Positions 17,255-26,105 are shown, counted from the first letter of the stretch. The stretch: DNA of 64,000 nucleotides from Rhizobium sp. CG5 (GCF_023701945.1 NZ_JABAEF010000001.1:124001-188000), one strand, 5' to 3'. Notes: generated from the sequence alone by a model not told the origin. Numbers and translations are program-made.

Positions 17255-18012
17255 AAATCTTCCACGCCGATTACCCCGGCGCTAAGGTTGTGCCGTCCCC
17301 CAACCATGGGGAGCGGGCCGGCGGTGGCACCGCCGACATGATCATCCTGCACTATACCGGCATGGACTCGGACGAGGGCGCGCTGGCCTGGCTCTGCAAC
17401 GAAGAAAGCCAGGTCTCGAGCCATTATTTCGTGCACCAGGATGGCACGGTTGTGCAGATGGTGCCCGAGGCGCTGCGGGCCTGGCATGCGGGCAAGAGCC
17501 AATGGGCCGGCGAGAGCGATATCAATTCCCGGTCGATCGGCATCGAGATTGCCAATGGCGGCCATCCGGCGGGCCTGCCGGCTTTTCCGGATGCGCAGGT
17601 CGAGGCGGTCGTCAGATTGTGTCGGAATTGCGTCGAGCGGCTTGAAATCCTGCCCGAGCGGGTGCTGGGACACTCGGATATCGCGCCGGGACGCAAGGTC
17701 GATCCGGGCGAAATGTTCCCCTGGGGAAAACTCCATCAGGCCGGCATCGGCCACTGGGTGCAGCCGGTTGCGGTCAGCGGTGGACGCTTCTTCCAGCGCG
17801 GCGATTGCGGACAGCCGGTGGAAGCCCTGCAGTCGATGCTGTCGCTCTATGGTTACGGAATTGATATCACGGGCGAATTCTCGGATAAAACCGAGGCCGT
17901 GGTGAAGGCCTTTCAGCTGCATTTCCGACCGCAGCAGGTCGATGGTATTGCTGACATGTCGACCATCGAAACCCTGCATCGGCTGTTGTCGTCGCTGCCG
18001 CGTTTCGGCTGA
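17251..18012 (+). CDS. N-acetylmuramoyl-L-alanine amidase (Amidase_2, AmiD/AmpD type) with peptidoglycan-binding domain
   Basis: 253 residues. The Amidase_2 domain has the first zinc histidine in ILHYTGMDS (residue 34), SSHYFVHQDG, RSIGIEIANGGH and the second histidine in VLGHSDIAPGRKVDPG, giving the expected zinc ligands. The C-terminal 65 residues match PG_binding_1 (ALQSMLSLYGYGIDITGEFS). It cleaves the bond between MurNAc and the stem peptide. No signal peptide is visible, so like AmpD it may act in the cytoplasm on recycled anhydro-muropeptides, although the binding domain suggests intact murein. The start overlaps the TerB-J gene (ATGA). Confidence 0.92.
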   Translation: MKIFHADYPGAKVVPSPNHGERAGGGTADMIILHYTGMDSDEGALAWLCNEESQVSSHYFVHQDGTVVQMVPEALRAWHAGKSQWAGESDINSRSIGIEIANGGHPAGLPAFPDAQVEAVVRLCRNCVERLEILPERVLGHSDIAPGRKVDPGEMFPWGKLHQAGIGHWVQPVAVSGGRFFQRGDCGQPVEALQSMLSLYGYGIDITGEFSDKTEAVVKAFQLHFRPQQVDGIADMSTIETLHRLLSSLPRFG

Positions 18013-18266
18013 AAAACAGCGGCTGGCGGTTGCCGGAGCGGAGGTCGCCGCACGGTCTTTCTGCCTAAAAATCCGGCGTGCCACAGGAATTCCTTAAAGA
18101 ACGGCTCTAAGCACGGTGCTGAATGCGGCGCCTCGATGAGTAGAGTGGCCGCGAATATCAACGATGAGGGCAGGGCGGCGCGCATCCCGTGGTGGAGCGA
18201 GCTGCCGAAAGACTAACGCAATACAGCGCAGCGATACCGCCCCTGGTTCGGAGACTGACTTTCAAA
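18013..18266 (+). other. Leader/intergenic region before the SLT transglycosylase gene, with possible RNA structure
   Basis: A GGCAG / CTGCC pairing encloses a GC-rich stretch at about 18174-18211, about 60 nt before the start codon. The segment does not match an RNA family that I can name. No coding frame with a ribosome site was seen. Confidence 0.25.
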
Positions 18267-18788
18267 ATGACAAGACCCTTTGTTGCTGCCGCGGCATGCC
18301 TCGCTATTCTTGTGTCCGGATTCGGAACGGCGAGCGCCCGCGATGAGGAACGCACCTACACCAAGCCGCTTTTGACCGTAAAACGCGAGAGCGGCTTTGC
18401 CATGCCGAAATTCTCGCAAAGCCCGTATGGAAAGCTGATCTCGACCTATGCGGCCAAGTATGGCGTGCCGGTCTCGCTGGCCCATGCGGTGGTGCGTGTC
18501 GAAAGCAATTTCAATCCGAAGGCTCGCGGCAGTGCCGGTGAAATCGGCCTGATGCAGATCAAGCCGGCCACCGCGCGGGCCATGGGCTATCGCGGCAAGA
18601 CATCGGGTCTCTACGATCCGGAAACCAATATCATGTTCGGCATGAAATATCTGGCGGCAGCCCATGAACTGGGCGGCGGCGAGACCTGTGGCACGATCCT
18701 GCGCTACAATGCCGGGCATGGCGCGACGCGCATGAACCCGGTGTCCAAGCGCTATTGCGGCAAGGTGCTGGCCCTGATCGGCTCGTGA
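18267..18788 (+). CDS. SLT-domain lytic transglycosylase (short, secreted)
   Basis: 173 residues. An N-terminal signal peptide (FVAAAACLAILVSGFGTASA) is followed by a 40-residue spacer and a compact SLT domain: VVRVESNFNPKA with the catalytic glutamate at about residue 78, GEIGLMQIKPATARAMGY, YDPETNIMFG and LRYNAGHG. All transglycosylase motifs are present, unlike in the longer SLT lipoprotein near 13.5 kb. No lipobox. It acts on peptidoglycan in the periplasm. The ribosome site is weak (GGAG about 13 bases upstream); the frame is open further upstream but the signal peptide starts here. Confidence 0.92.
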   Translation: MTRPFVAAAACLAILVSGFGTASARDEERTYTKPLLTVKRESGFAMPKFSQSPYGKLISTYAAKYGVPVSLAHAVVRVESNFNPKARGSAGEIGLMQIKPATARAMGYRGKTSGLYDPETNIMFGMKYLAAAHELGGGETCGTILRYNAGHGATRMNPVSKRYCGKVLALIGS

Positions 18789-18895
18789 CGCAATGTCGCG
18801 CCGCAGGACGGCTGCGTGGCGCAAACCAATGATGCAGGACATTTGTCCGCATGCTATCTGCGAATGATTGCAGCAGGTCGGATAGTGGATAAGGC

Positions 18896-20089
18896 ATGGC
18901 GGACAGGTTTAAATTTATCATTGTCGGGCGTGGCATGATGGGGGCCGCGGCGGCCCGCCATCTGGCGCAGATGACGGAGGGCGTGGCCCTGATCGGCCCG
19001 GACGAACCGGTCGACATGGCCAGCCATCAGGGCGTCTTTGCCAGCCATTACGACGAGGCGCGCATTACCCGCACCATCGATCGCGATGCGGACTGGGCCT
19101 TGCTCGCCAACCGCTCCATTGCGCGCTATGGCGAAATTGCCGAGCAGAGCGGCATCGACTTCTACCACGAGACGGGGTGCCTGATCGTCGGGCCACAGCG
19201 CGGCGGCGCCAATGCCTATGTGGGCGAGGTGGTGGAGGCCGCAGGCCGGCTCGGGGTTTCGACCGATCTGTTGGACAATGCCGGGCTTTCGGACAGGTTT
19301 TCCTATTTTGCTTTCGAGCCGCAATGCGAAGGGGTGTTCGAGGCGAAACGGGCCGGCTACATCAATCCGCGTCGGCTGGTGGCGGCGCAGGCGCTGCTGG
19401 CGGAACGGGCAGGGGCGGCGATCATTGCCGAGACCGTCGTGTCGGTCGTGCCGGATGGTTCCGGTGCCACGGTGACCACGGCCGAGGGTCGCAGCTACCA
19501 AGCCGACAAGGTTCTGGTGGCCGCGGGCGGTTTCTCTATTGCCCAGAATCTCTTGCCGCGTCCGGTTGATCTGAAGGTTTACGCGAGGACCGTCGCCTTC
19601 TTCGAAATTTCTGACGCCGATCTGCCGCGCTATGCCGGCATGCCGTCGCTGATCGTCGAATCGCACGAACCCCACGATCACATCTACCTGCTGCCGCCGG
19701 TGCGCTATCCCGATGGTCGGACCTATCTGAAGATCGGCGGCGATCCGGACGATCTGCCCTTGGCAAGCGAACCGGAGATCCGTGCCTGGTTCCGGCGCGG
19801 CGGCCGCGACAGCACGCGCGACCATTTGAAGCGGATCATCGACCGGCTGGTGCCGGCTCTTTCGCAGGCGCCGGTGACGATGAGTGCCTGCGTGACATCC
19901 TTTACACCGACGGGCTATCCGGCCATCGGCCCGGCCGGCAGCGACAAGGTTATGATGTTGACCGGCGGCTGCGGGGCGGCGGCCAAGAGTTCCGACGAAA
20001 TCGGCCGGCTGGGGGCTGAGATGCTGCTCACAGGCCGAATCAACGACGAGGGCTACAGCACTGATTTTGAGCCGCATTTCCTTGCGTGA
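18896..20089 (+). CDS. FAD-dependent amino-acid/amine oxidase (DAO family, sarcosine- or N-methyltryptophan-oxidase-like)
   Basis: 397 residues. An N-terminal dinucleotide-binding loop FIIVGRGMMGAAAARHLA is followed by a DAO fold; RRLVAAQALLAERAGA and VLVAAGGFSIAQNLL are typical. The C-terminal CVTSFTPTGYPAIG corresponds to the segment that carries the covalently flavinylated cysteine in monomeric sarcosine oxidases, so covalent FAD is possible. It probably oxidises a secondary or N-methyl amine, producing H2O2; the substrate is unknown. No operon partner: it is followed directly by the RNase P RNA gene. A GGATAAGG ribosome site precedes the ATG. Confidence 0.88.
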   Translation: MADRFKFIIVGRGMMGAAAARHLAQMTEGVALIGPDEPVDMASHQGVFASHYDEARITRTIDRDADWALLANRSIARYGEIAEQSGIDFYHETGCLIVGPQRGGANAYVGEVVEAAGRLGVSTDLLDNAGLSDRFSYFAFEPQCEGVFEAKRAGYINPRRLVAAQALLAERAGAAIIAETVVSVVPDGSGATVTTAEGRSYQADKVLVAAGGFSIAQNLLPRPVDLKVYARTVAFFEISDADLPRYAGMPSLIVESHEPHDHIYLLPPVRYPDGRTYLKIGGDPDDLPLASEPEIRAWFRRGGRDSTRDHLKRIIDRLVPALSQAPVTMSACVTSFTPTGYPAIGPAGSDKVMMLTGGCGAAAKSSDEIGRLGAEMLLTGRINDEGYSTDFEPHFLA

Positions 20090-20149
20090 ACAAAGCGCGG
20101 TCCAGGCGGCGATCTTTTCGGTGGCTTTCCCGGTCGGTGTCGGTTATGG

Positions 20150-20560
20150 ACGCCCTGCCAGTTGGCTGGGCAGCCGCGCTTTACCAATGCCGAAAGGCGG
20201 TAGGGTGAGGAAAGTCCGGGCTCCACGGAAACACGGTGCCGGATAACGTCCGGCGAGGGCGACCTCAGGGAAAGTGCCACAGAAAGCAAACCGCCCCGTT
20301 TACGGGGTAAGGGTGAAAGGGTGGGGTAAGAGCCCACCGCGTCGCTGGTGACAGGGACGGCACGGTAAACCCCACCGGGAGCAAGACCGAATAGGGATGA
20401 CGCGGGCCTCGCGCAAGCGGGGCTACAGCCTGTTTCCGGGCCAGTCATCCGGGTGGGTTGCGAGAGGCAGTGTGCAAATGCTGTCCCAGATGAATGGCTG
20501 CCACGTTCCGGGCGACCGGAGCCATACAGAACCCGGCTTACAGGCCAACTGGCACCCTTT
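20150..20560 (+). ncRNA. rnpB: RNase P RNA (class A)
   Basis: Helix P1 closes the molecule: GCCAGTTGGC at 20157-20166 pairs with GCCAACTGGC at 20544-20553. In between are the universal core elements in order: GAGGAAAGTCCGGGCTCC, ACAGAAA, GGTAAACCCCACC, GACCGAATAGGG and ACAGAACCCGGCTTA. This is the catalytic RNA that processes tRNA 5' ends. Exact ends are approximate. Several short frames across it are not genes. Confidence 0.97.
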
Positions 20561-20689
20561 GCCCAAAGGGCATGAATGAGGACTGAGACTTCCCGTAATG
20601 CATTGAAATTTCATCATTATATTCATTCATTTCAGCGTGGTGAAGCCGCGCCGGCGACGCTTTGCGCACCTCGCGCCAAATGCGCGTTC

Positions 20690-20704
20690 CTAACCATTCG
20701 TTAA
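20690..20704 (+). promoter_or_regulatory. CtrA-like binding site upstream of the dcw operon
   Basis: CTAA-CCATTCG-TTAA compared with the CtrA consensus TTAA-N7-TTAA: 7 of 8 half-site bases match at exact spacing. It lies about 260 bp before mraZ. Confidence 0.45.
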
Positions 20705-20752
20705 ACTTAACGGCTTATAAAGATTTGACTGCCGAACGTGTCGCTACAGACC

Positions 20753-20790
20753 TCATCCCATTGACGCCCAAATTGTCCCATGGTATCCCA
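20753..20790. promoter_or_regulatory. Four CCCA boxes at exact 10-bp spacing, candidate MraZ operator
   Basis: CCCA (TGGG on the other strand) recurs at 20757, 20767, 20777 and 20787. Three of the four are TCCCA. MraZ proteins are known to bind TGGG-type direct repeats separated by 5 bp, i.e. a 10-bp period. The array ends about 176 bp before mraZ, and the TGGGA reading is on the minus strand. Assignment to MraZ is inferred from period, core sequence and position. Confidence 0.6.
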
Positions 20791-20966
20791 TAACTGCACT
20801 TTTGAACGACCCATCGAAGCGTTCGTTTCCGCAACCGGAAGCGATGACTTTGATGGTTTTGTTGGTCGCTCAAGCTGCAATCTTGCAGGCGTCACGACGC
20901 AGGTGCGGGGGAATTCAAGGGGGCGGGCAATCCGTCTCATTCGAGTAGGAGCGGCTGTAAAGCGTT

Positions 20967-21407
20967 ATGAACCGCTTCCTGTCCAATGCGACAAACAGGA
21001 TCGATGCGAAGGGGCGGGTTTCCGTTCCGGCGGCGTTCAGATCTGTTCTGGCGCAACGCGATATTCCGGAGCTTTACTGCTTTCAGGACTTCGTGTTTCC
21101 AGCGATCAGCGTCGGCGGTCCGGATCTGCTCGAGCGGTACGAGCGGCAGATTGCGGCGGAGGATGCGTTTTCGCCGCAAGCCAACGAAATGTCCTTGCTG
21201 GTGCATGGCGGCGGCGTCTTCATGCGCCTCGATGCGGAAGGGCGCCTGATGGTCACGGATTTCATCCGGGACTTCACGGGTATCACGTCCGAGGTCGCCT
21301 TTGTCGGGCGCTCGGATCATTTTCAGCTTTGGCAGCCGCAGGCGTTTCACGAGGCGCAGGCGGCGGCAAGAGAGGAGCGCAAGCGACAAGGTTCGCGCTC
21401 CCGATAG
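20967..21407 (+). CDS. mraZ: Transcriptional regulator MraZ
   Basis: 146 residues, the usual length. Two SpoVT/AbrB-like half domains: residues 1-60 ([20 protein letters not shown], then FRSVLAQ) and residues about 75-130 ([19 protein letters not shown]). It forms a ring and represses the dcw promoter in other bacteria. As first gene of dcw, 14 bp before rsmH, it most likely controls the whole cluster. A regularly spaced TGGG-type array lies about 180 bp upstream. The C-terminus is basic (RKRQGSRSR). Confidence 0.96.
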   Translation: MNRFLSNATNRIDAKGRVSVPAAFRSVLAQRDIPELYCFQDFVFPAISVGGPDLLERYERQIAAEDAFSPQANEMSLLVHGGGVFMRLDAEGRLMVTDFIRDFTGITSEVAFVGRSDHFQLWQPQAFHEAQAAAREERKRQGSRSR

Positions 21408-21421
21408 TACGAGGGAACGGA

Positions 21422-22447
21422 ATGGCGGCGGATCTTGGCGGAGGTTTTACTGAAGCTGATGGCGGACCGATCCGTCACATTCCGGTTCTTCTGAAAGAAG
21501 TGCTGACGGCGCTCGCACCTGAGCCGGGCAAGGTTATCCTCGACGGCACGTTCGGTGCCGGCGGCTATACGGCGGCCATCCTCGATGCCGGCGCCGATGT
21601 CATTGCGCTCGACCGCGACCCCACGGCGATTGCCGGCGGACAGGCGCTCGTCGCGTCGCGCGGCGGTCATCTCGCCCTGCATCACGCGCAGTTTTCCAAT
21701 CTCGATCAGTTTGCACCAGACGGCGGGCTCGACGGCATCGTGCTCGATATCGGCGTGTCGTCGATGCAGATCGACGAGGCGGAGCGCGGCTTTTCCTTCC
21801 AGCGCAACGGGCCGCTCGATATGCGCATGTCCGGCGCCGGCGTTTCGGCAGCCGACGTGGTCAATCGCGCCAAAGTGTCGGATCTCATACGCATTTTCGG
21901 GTTTCTCGGCGAAGAGAAGCAATCCGGTCGCATTGCCCGTGCGATCGAAAAGCGGCGGGCCAATGAGCCATTTCGGACGACCCGCGACCTGGCGGGCATG
22001 ATCGAGATCGTCACGCCGCGCAAGGCCAAGGACAAGATCCATCCGGCGACGCGGGTCTTCCAGGCGCTGCGCATCTTCGTCAATGACGAACTCGGGGAGC
22101 TGGCACAGGCACTGTTTGCGGCGGAACGGTCGCTGAAGCCCGGCGGACGGCTGGTGGTCGTGACCTTCCATTCGCTGGAGGACCGGATCGTCAAGAAATT
22201 CCTGTCGGATCGCGACGGCCGGGCCGCCGGTTCGCGGCATATGCCGATGGTGCATGAGCGTCCTGCCACCTTCGAGCCGCTCGGCAAGACCATGGTGTCG
22301 GCAAGCGAGGAAGAGGCGGAGGCCAATCCGCGGGCCCGCTCGGCCAAGCTGCGGGCCGCGGTGCGCAGCCAGGCGCCGGCCGAGCGCGACGACCTGTCAA
22401 TCTTCGACCTGCCGGATCTGGCAGAGATCAACCGGATGGGAGGCTGA
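21422..22447 (+). CDS. rsmH: 16S rRNA (cytosine(1402)-N4)-methyltransferase
   Basis: 341 residues. N-terminal [13 protein letters not shown] and the SAM-binding motif [14 protein letters not shown] are diagnostic of RsmH (MraW). [12 protein letters not shown] and the C-terminal [16 protein letters not shown] complete the pattern. It methylates C1402 in the ribosomal decoding centre. The frame is open far upstream through mraZ in another register, but the ATG at 21422 has GAGGGAACGG before it and begins the conserved protein. Second gene of dcw. Confidence 0.96.
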   Translation: MAADLGGGFTEADGGPIRHIPVLLKEVLTALAPEPGKVILDGTFGAGGYTAAILDAGADVIALDRDPTAIAGGQALVASRGGHLALHHAQFSNLDQFAPDGGLDGIVLDIGVSSMQIDEAERGFSFQRNGPLDMRMSGAGVSAADVVNRAKVSDLIRIFGFLGEEKQSGRIARAIEKRRANEPFRTTRDLAGMIEIVTPRKAKDKIHPATRVFQALRIFVNDELGELAQALFAAERSLKPGGRLVVVTFHSLEDRIVKKFLSDRDGRAAGSRHMPMVHERPATFEPLGKTMVSASEEEAEANPRARSAKLRAAVRSQAPAERDDLSIFDLPDLAEINRMGG

Positions 22448-22450
22448 TCG

Positions 22451-22840
22451 ATGCTGAAGACCTTCGATATCGTCATGATCGGGGCCATGGCGGCTGCGGC
22501 CACCGTGACCTATCAGATCAAGCATCTGACCGACAACAAGCGGCAGGACGTTCGCCGAATCGAGGCGGAGATCAAGCTCGAGAAGGATACGATCGAGCTT
22601 TTGAAAGCCGACTGGGCGCTGCTCGCCCAGCCCAACCGCCTGGAGCGGCTGATTGCCGTCTATGGGCCGGAGCTGAAGCTGGAACCGACCATGCCGACGC
22701 AACTGGCGCGGCCCTTCGAACTGCCGATGCTGCGCTCGCAACTGCCGCCGGCCGAGCCCAAGGACGAGATCGCCAAGGACACTGGTCCTGCTTCGGACAT
22801 GGCCACGGATGATATTGCAACAGGATCGGTGAACCGCTGA
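22451..22840 (+). CDS. ftsL: Cell division protein FtsL
   Basis: 129 residues. One N-terminal membrane helix (FDIVMIGAMAAAATVTYQI), then a coiled coil of about 45 residues (DNKRQDVRRIEAEIKLEKDT) and the conserved LLAQPNRLERLIAVYG segment. The tail from about residue 90 is Pro/Asp-rich and probably disordered. It links the FtsQLB complex to FtsWI in the divisome. It is identified mainly from position between rsmH and ftsI and from topology, since FtsL sequences diverge. The stop overlaps the ftsI start by one base (TGATG). Confidence 0.92.
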   Translation: MLKTFDIVMIGAMAAAATVTYQIKHLTDNKRQDVRRIEAEIKLEKDTIELLKADWALLAQPNRLERLIAVYGPELKLEPTMPTQLARPFELPMLRSQLPPAEPKDEIAKDTGPASDMATDDIATGSVNR

Positions 22841-24591
22841 TGTCCTTCCTTTCCCGTATCATGCTCTTGAAGAGCCAGGCGCATTTCTCCTCGGACGGCA
22901 AGGGCGGCGTGTCCCATTCCGTCAAGAAGCCGGCCTTCGAAGGCTCCGGCAAGCGCAAGGGGGAACTGGCCAGGAAGCGCGTCGGCCTGATGATCGCCGG
23001 CTTTGCGGTGGCCTATGGGGTGATCGGCGGACGGCTGGTGCAGTACGGCTATGCGCAGCCCGAGACGGTGTCGAGCATCATGCCGGCCGACCGGCTGATG
23101 GCATCGCGGCCGGACATTCTCGACCGCAATGGCGAGCTGCTGGCGACCGATATCCGCACCGTGTCGCTGTTTGCCGAGCCGCACAAGGTGGTCGATCCCG
23201 ACGAGGCGATCGAAAAGCTCTCGACGGTGCTCACCGATCTCGACATGAAGGACACCTACAAGAAGCTGTCCTCCAAATCGCATTTCCAATGGCTGCGCCG
23301 CCAGCTGACCCCGAAGCAGCAGAGCCAGATCCTGGCGCTCGGCATTCCTGGCATCGGCTTCCGTCCGGAAAAGCGGCGCTTCTATCCCGGCGGCTCGACC
23401 GCCTCGCATATCGTCGGTTACGTCAATATCGACAACCGCGGCATGGCGGGCATGGAAAAGTTCATCGACAACCAGGGCCTGGCCGATCTCGCAGCGCTCG
23501 GCATGACCAGCGACACGCCGCTCGAGCCCGTCAAGCTGTCTATCGATCTTCGCGTCCAGAACATCGTTCGCGACGTGCTGGTGGGGGCGATCAGCAAATT
23601 CGAAGCGCTCGGCGCCGGTGCCGTGGTCATCGACGTGCATACCGGCGAAGTGCTGGCGATGGGCTCGCTTCCCGATTTCGACCCGAACAATCCGGCGGCC
23701 AGCGCCAAGGAAGGCTGGCTCAACCGCATGTCGAACGGCACGTTCGAGATGGGCTCGACCTTCAAGTCCTTCACCATCGCGATGGGGCTTGATTCCGGCA
23801 AGGTGAAGCTCACCGACAGTTTCGATGCCCGCGCTCCGATCCGCATCGGCGGGTTCACCATCAAGGATTTTCACGGCAAGAATCGCGTGCTGACAGTGCC
23901 GGAAATCTTCCAGTACTCGTCGAATATCGGAACGGCAAAGGTCGCCGACATGGTCGGCATCGAGGGGCACAAGGAATTCCTGACCCGGATCGGCCTGCTC
24001 AGCAAGATGCAAACGGAATTGCCTGAAGTGGCGATGCCAAGCCAGCCGCGCCAGTGGAAGAAGATCAACTCCATCACCATTTCGTTTGGCCACGGTGTCT
24101 CGACCACCCCCTTGCAGACGGCGGTGGCCGGCGTGGCGCTGGTCAATGGCGGCAAGCTGATCGAGCCGACCTTCCTGCCGCGGACCCGAGAGCAGGCCGA
24201 CCTGGTGGCCACGCAGGTTCTGCAGCCCTCGACCAGCAAGGACATGCGGTTCCTCTTCGAGTGGAACGGCGTCAACGGTTCGGGTCGCAATGCCCGCGTC
24301 GACGGCTTCAACGTCGGCGGCAAGACCGGCACGGCCGACAAGGTGGTCAACGGCCGCTATGTCGGCGACAAGAACTTCAACGCCTTCCTGGCGGCGTTTC
24401 CGATCGACGATCCGAAATATGTGGTTTTGACCGTGATCGACGAGCCGAGGACCGACAAGGGCAATGGTGCGGCGCTGGCCGGCAATTCAGCCGCTCCGAT
24501 GGTTGCCGACATTATTCGCAGAAGCGCCGCAATTCTCGGTGTAGAACCAAATTTCGGTGAGGTGGGCAGCGAATTGCTCGTGTCCTATTGA
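22840..24591 (+). CDS. ftsI: Peptidoglycan D,D-transpeptidase FtsI (PBP3)
   Basis: 583 residues. A basic cytoplasmic tail, a membrane helix at about residues 48-66, a PBP dimerisation domain (ADRLMASRPDILDRNGELLA) and a class B transpeptidase domain. The three active-site motifs are intact: S306-T-F-K309, S360-S-N362 and K495-T-G497. It crosslinks septal peptidoglycan with FtsW as glycosyltransferase partner. Overlap with ftsL by one base indicates coupled translation. Nothing is missing compared with the family. Confidence 0.97.
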   Translation: MSFLSRIMLLKSQAHFSSDGKGGVSHSVKKPAFEGSGKRKGELARKRVGLMIAGFAVAYGVIGGRLVQYGYAQPETVSSIMPADRLMASRPDILDRNGELLATDIRTVSLFAEPHKVVDPDEAIEKLSTVLTDLDMKDTYKKLSSKSHFQWLRRQLTPKQQSQILALGIPGIGFRPEKRRFYPGGSTASHIVGYVNIDNRGMAGMEKFIDNQGLADLAALGMTSDTPLEPVKLSIDLRVQNIVRDVLVGAISKFEALGAGAVVIDVHTGEVLAMGSLPDFDPNNPAASAKEGWLNRMSNGTFEMGSTFKSFTIAMGLDSGKVKLTDSFDARAPIRIGGFTIKDFHGKNRVLTVPEIFQYSSNIGTAKVADMVGIEGHKEFLTRIGLLSKMQTELPEVAMPSQPRQWKKINSITISFGHGVSTTPLQTAVAGVALVNGGKLIEPTFLPRTREQADLVATQVLQPSTSKDMRFLFEWNGVNGSGRNARVDGFNVGGKTGTADKVVNGRYVGDKNFNAFLAAFPIDDPKYVVLTVIDEPRTDKGNGAALAGNSAAPMVADIIRRSAAILGVEPNFGEVGSELLVSY

Positions 24592-24605
24592 GAGATGTTT
24601 AATTA

Positions 24606-24624
24606 CGCGACCGATTCGGTCGCG
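24606..24624 (+). promoter_or_regulatory. Hairpin containing GATTC between ftsI and murE
   Basis: CGCGACCG / CGGTCGCG forms an 8-bp perfect stem with an ATT loop, 20 bp before murE. No T-run follows, so it is not an intrinsic terminator. GATTC spans the loop and matches the GANTC methylation site of CcrM. Role unknown: RNA processing, pausing or an operator are possible. Confidence 0.4.
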
Positions 24625-24644
24625 CCACTGGAAAAGTCGACATC

Positions 24645-26105
24645 ATGAAACTGCGAGATCTGGCTGACGGGACCTTCGATGAACAGGGAGACCGTCCCGA
24701 CGATGCAACGGGCGATATCGAGATCTCCGGTCTGACGGCCGATAGCCGCAAGGTGACGCCCGGCATGCTGTTCGTGGCGCTTTCCGGCACCAAGGCTGAC
24801 GGTGCGACGTTTATCGACGATGCCGTCGCGCGCGGTGCAGCCGCCGTCGTCGCTTCGCACGCCCATTCCACATCGGTTCCGGTCCTGGTCTCCGAGACGC
24901 CGCGCCGCTTTCTGGCGCTGGCGGCAGCACGGTTCTACGGCGCGCAGCCGCAGACCATGGTGGCCGTCACCGGGACCGCCGGCAAGACCTCGGTTGCCTC
25001 GTTCACGCGGCAGATCTGGGCGCATCATGGTCTTGCCGCCGCACAGATCGGCACAACAGGCGTCATTTCACCCAGCCGCAACGATTATGGCTCGCTGACC
25101 ACGCCCGACCCGATCGCCCTGCACAAGCTGCTGGCGGAGCTTGCCGCCGAGGGCGTCACCCATGCGGCGATGGAGGCTTCCAGCCATGGACTCGACCAGA
25201 GCCGGCTCGATGGCGTCAAGCTTACGGCGGCCGGCTTCACCAATCTCGGCCGCGACCACATGGATTATCACCCCACGGTCGAGGCCTATATGGCCGCCAA
25301 GATGCGGCTGTTCGATACGCTTTTGCCAAAGGGGTCACCGGCGGTGATCTTTGCCGATGATCCCTGGTCGGATGAGGCGATCCGGGTTGCGACAGCGGCC
25401 GGGCACGATGTCCGCACGGTCGGCCGGCACGGGGACTTCCTGGCGCTTAAGCGCGTCGAGCATTTCCGCCACAAGCAGGTCGCCGAGGTTCATGCCGAGG
25501 GCCAGATCTTCGAGGTGCATATCCCGCTGGCCGGCGATTTTCAGGTGGCCAATGCGCTTGTCGCGGCCGGCCTGGCGATCTCGACCGGTGTGCCGGTTGC
25601 GGTCGCGTTGAAGGCACTCGAAAAGCTGGTCGGTGCCGCCGGCCGCCTGGAACTGGTCGGTCACACCAAGGCCGGGGCGCTGGCCTATGTCGATTATGCC
25701 CACAAGCCCGATGCGCTGGAAAACGTGCTGGCTTCGGTGCGGCCGTTTACCACCGGCCGGGTGATCGTCGTGTTCGGCTGCGGCGGCGACCGGGATCGCG
25801 GCAAGCGGCCGATCATGGGCGAAATTGCTTGCCGGCTGGCCGATGTGGCAATCGTCACCGATGACAATCCACGCTCCGAAGTGCCGGCGGAGATCCGCGC
25901 CTCCATCCTGAAGGCAGCGCCCGGTGCCGTCGAGATCGGCGATAGGGCGCAGGCGATCCGGCAGGCCGTCTCTATGCTTGCCGCCGGCGACACCCTGATC
26001 GTTGCCGGCAAGGGGCATGAAGAGGGCCAGACGGTCGGCGATGTGACGCTGCCGTTCTCCGACCATGCAGAATTGCGCAAGGCGCTGGAAGGGATGGAGA
26101 TTTGA
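24645..26105 (+). CDS. murE: UDP-MurNAc-L-Ala-D-Glu:meso-diaminopimelate ligase
   Basis: 486 residues. Mur-ligase layout: N-terminal substrate domain ([20 protein letters not shown]), ATP-binding loop [13 protein letters not shown], the [14 protein letters not shown] segment, and a C-terminal domain with the TDDNPRSE motif. DNPR specifies meso-diaminopimelate rather than lysine as the added amino acid, as expected for a Gram-negative. It adds the third residue of the stem peptide in the cytoplasm. The stop overlaps the murF start. Confidence 0.97.
   Translation: MKLRDLADGTFDEQGDRPDDATGDIEISGLTADSRKVTPGMLFVALSGTKADGATFIDDAVARGAAAVVASHAHSTSVPVLVSETPRRFLALAAARFYGAQPQTMVAVTGTAGKTSVASFTRQIWAHHGLAAAQIGTTGVISPSRNDYGSLTTPDPIALHKLLAELAAEGVTHAAMEASSHGLDQSRLDGVKLTAAGFTNLGRDHMDYHPTVEAYMAAKMRLFDTLLPKGSPAVIFADDPWSDEAIRVATAAGHDVRTVGRHGDFLALKRVEHFRHKQVAEVHAEGQIFEVHIPLAGDFQVANALVAAGLAISTGVPVAVALKALEKLVGAAGRLELVGHTKAGALAYVDYAHKPDALENVLASVRPFTTGRVIVVFGCGGDRDRGKRPIMGEIACRLADVAIVTDDNPRSEVPAEIRASILKAAPGAVEIGDRAQAIRQAVSMLAAGDTLIVAGKGHEEGQTVGDVTLPFSDHAELRKALEGMEI

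Larger units (their letters stand above)
20561..20966. other. About 400-bp region between rnpB and mraZ
   Basis: It contains an AT-rich stretch (20600-20630), a CtrA-like site and a four-fold TCCCA array (both listed separately), and a GGGGG-rich segment near 20908-20930. It is probably the main promoter region of the dcw operon. No coding frame with a good ribosome site was seen. Confidence 0.7.

Noticed and set aside
18161-18212. Hammerhead-ribozyme-like core (GATGA, stem GGCAG/CTGCC, then GAAA) before the SLT gene
   Set aside because: The invariant CUGA start of the core reads ACGA, so the essential C3-G8 pair is missing, and no closing stems I and III were found.
20053-20626. Short reading frames on both strands between 20.0 and 20.6 kb
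   Set aside because: They cross the RNase P RNA gene, which explains the sequence completely.
20707-20940. Minus-strand frame of 77 codons in the mraZ upstream region
   Set aside because: It owes part of its length to the 10-bp repeat array, has no ribosome site and no recognisable motif.
20780-21421. Long N-terminal extension of rsmH in the same frame
   Set aside because: It covers the promoter region and mraZ in another frame; the family N-terminus starts at 21422 with a good ribosome site.
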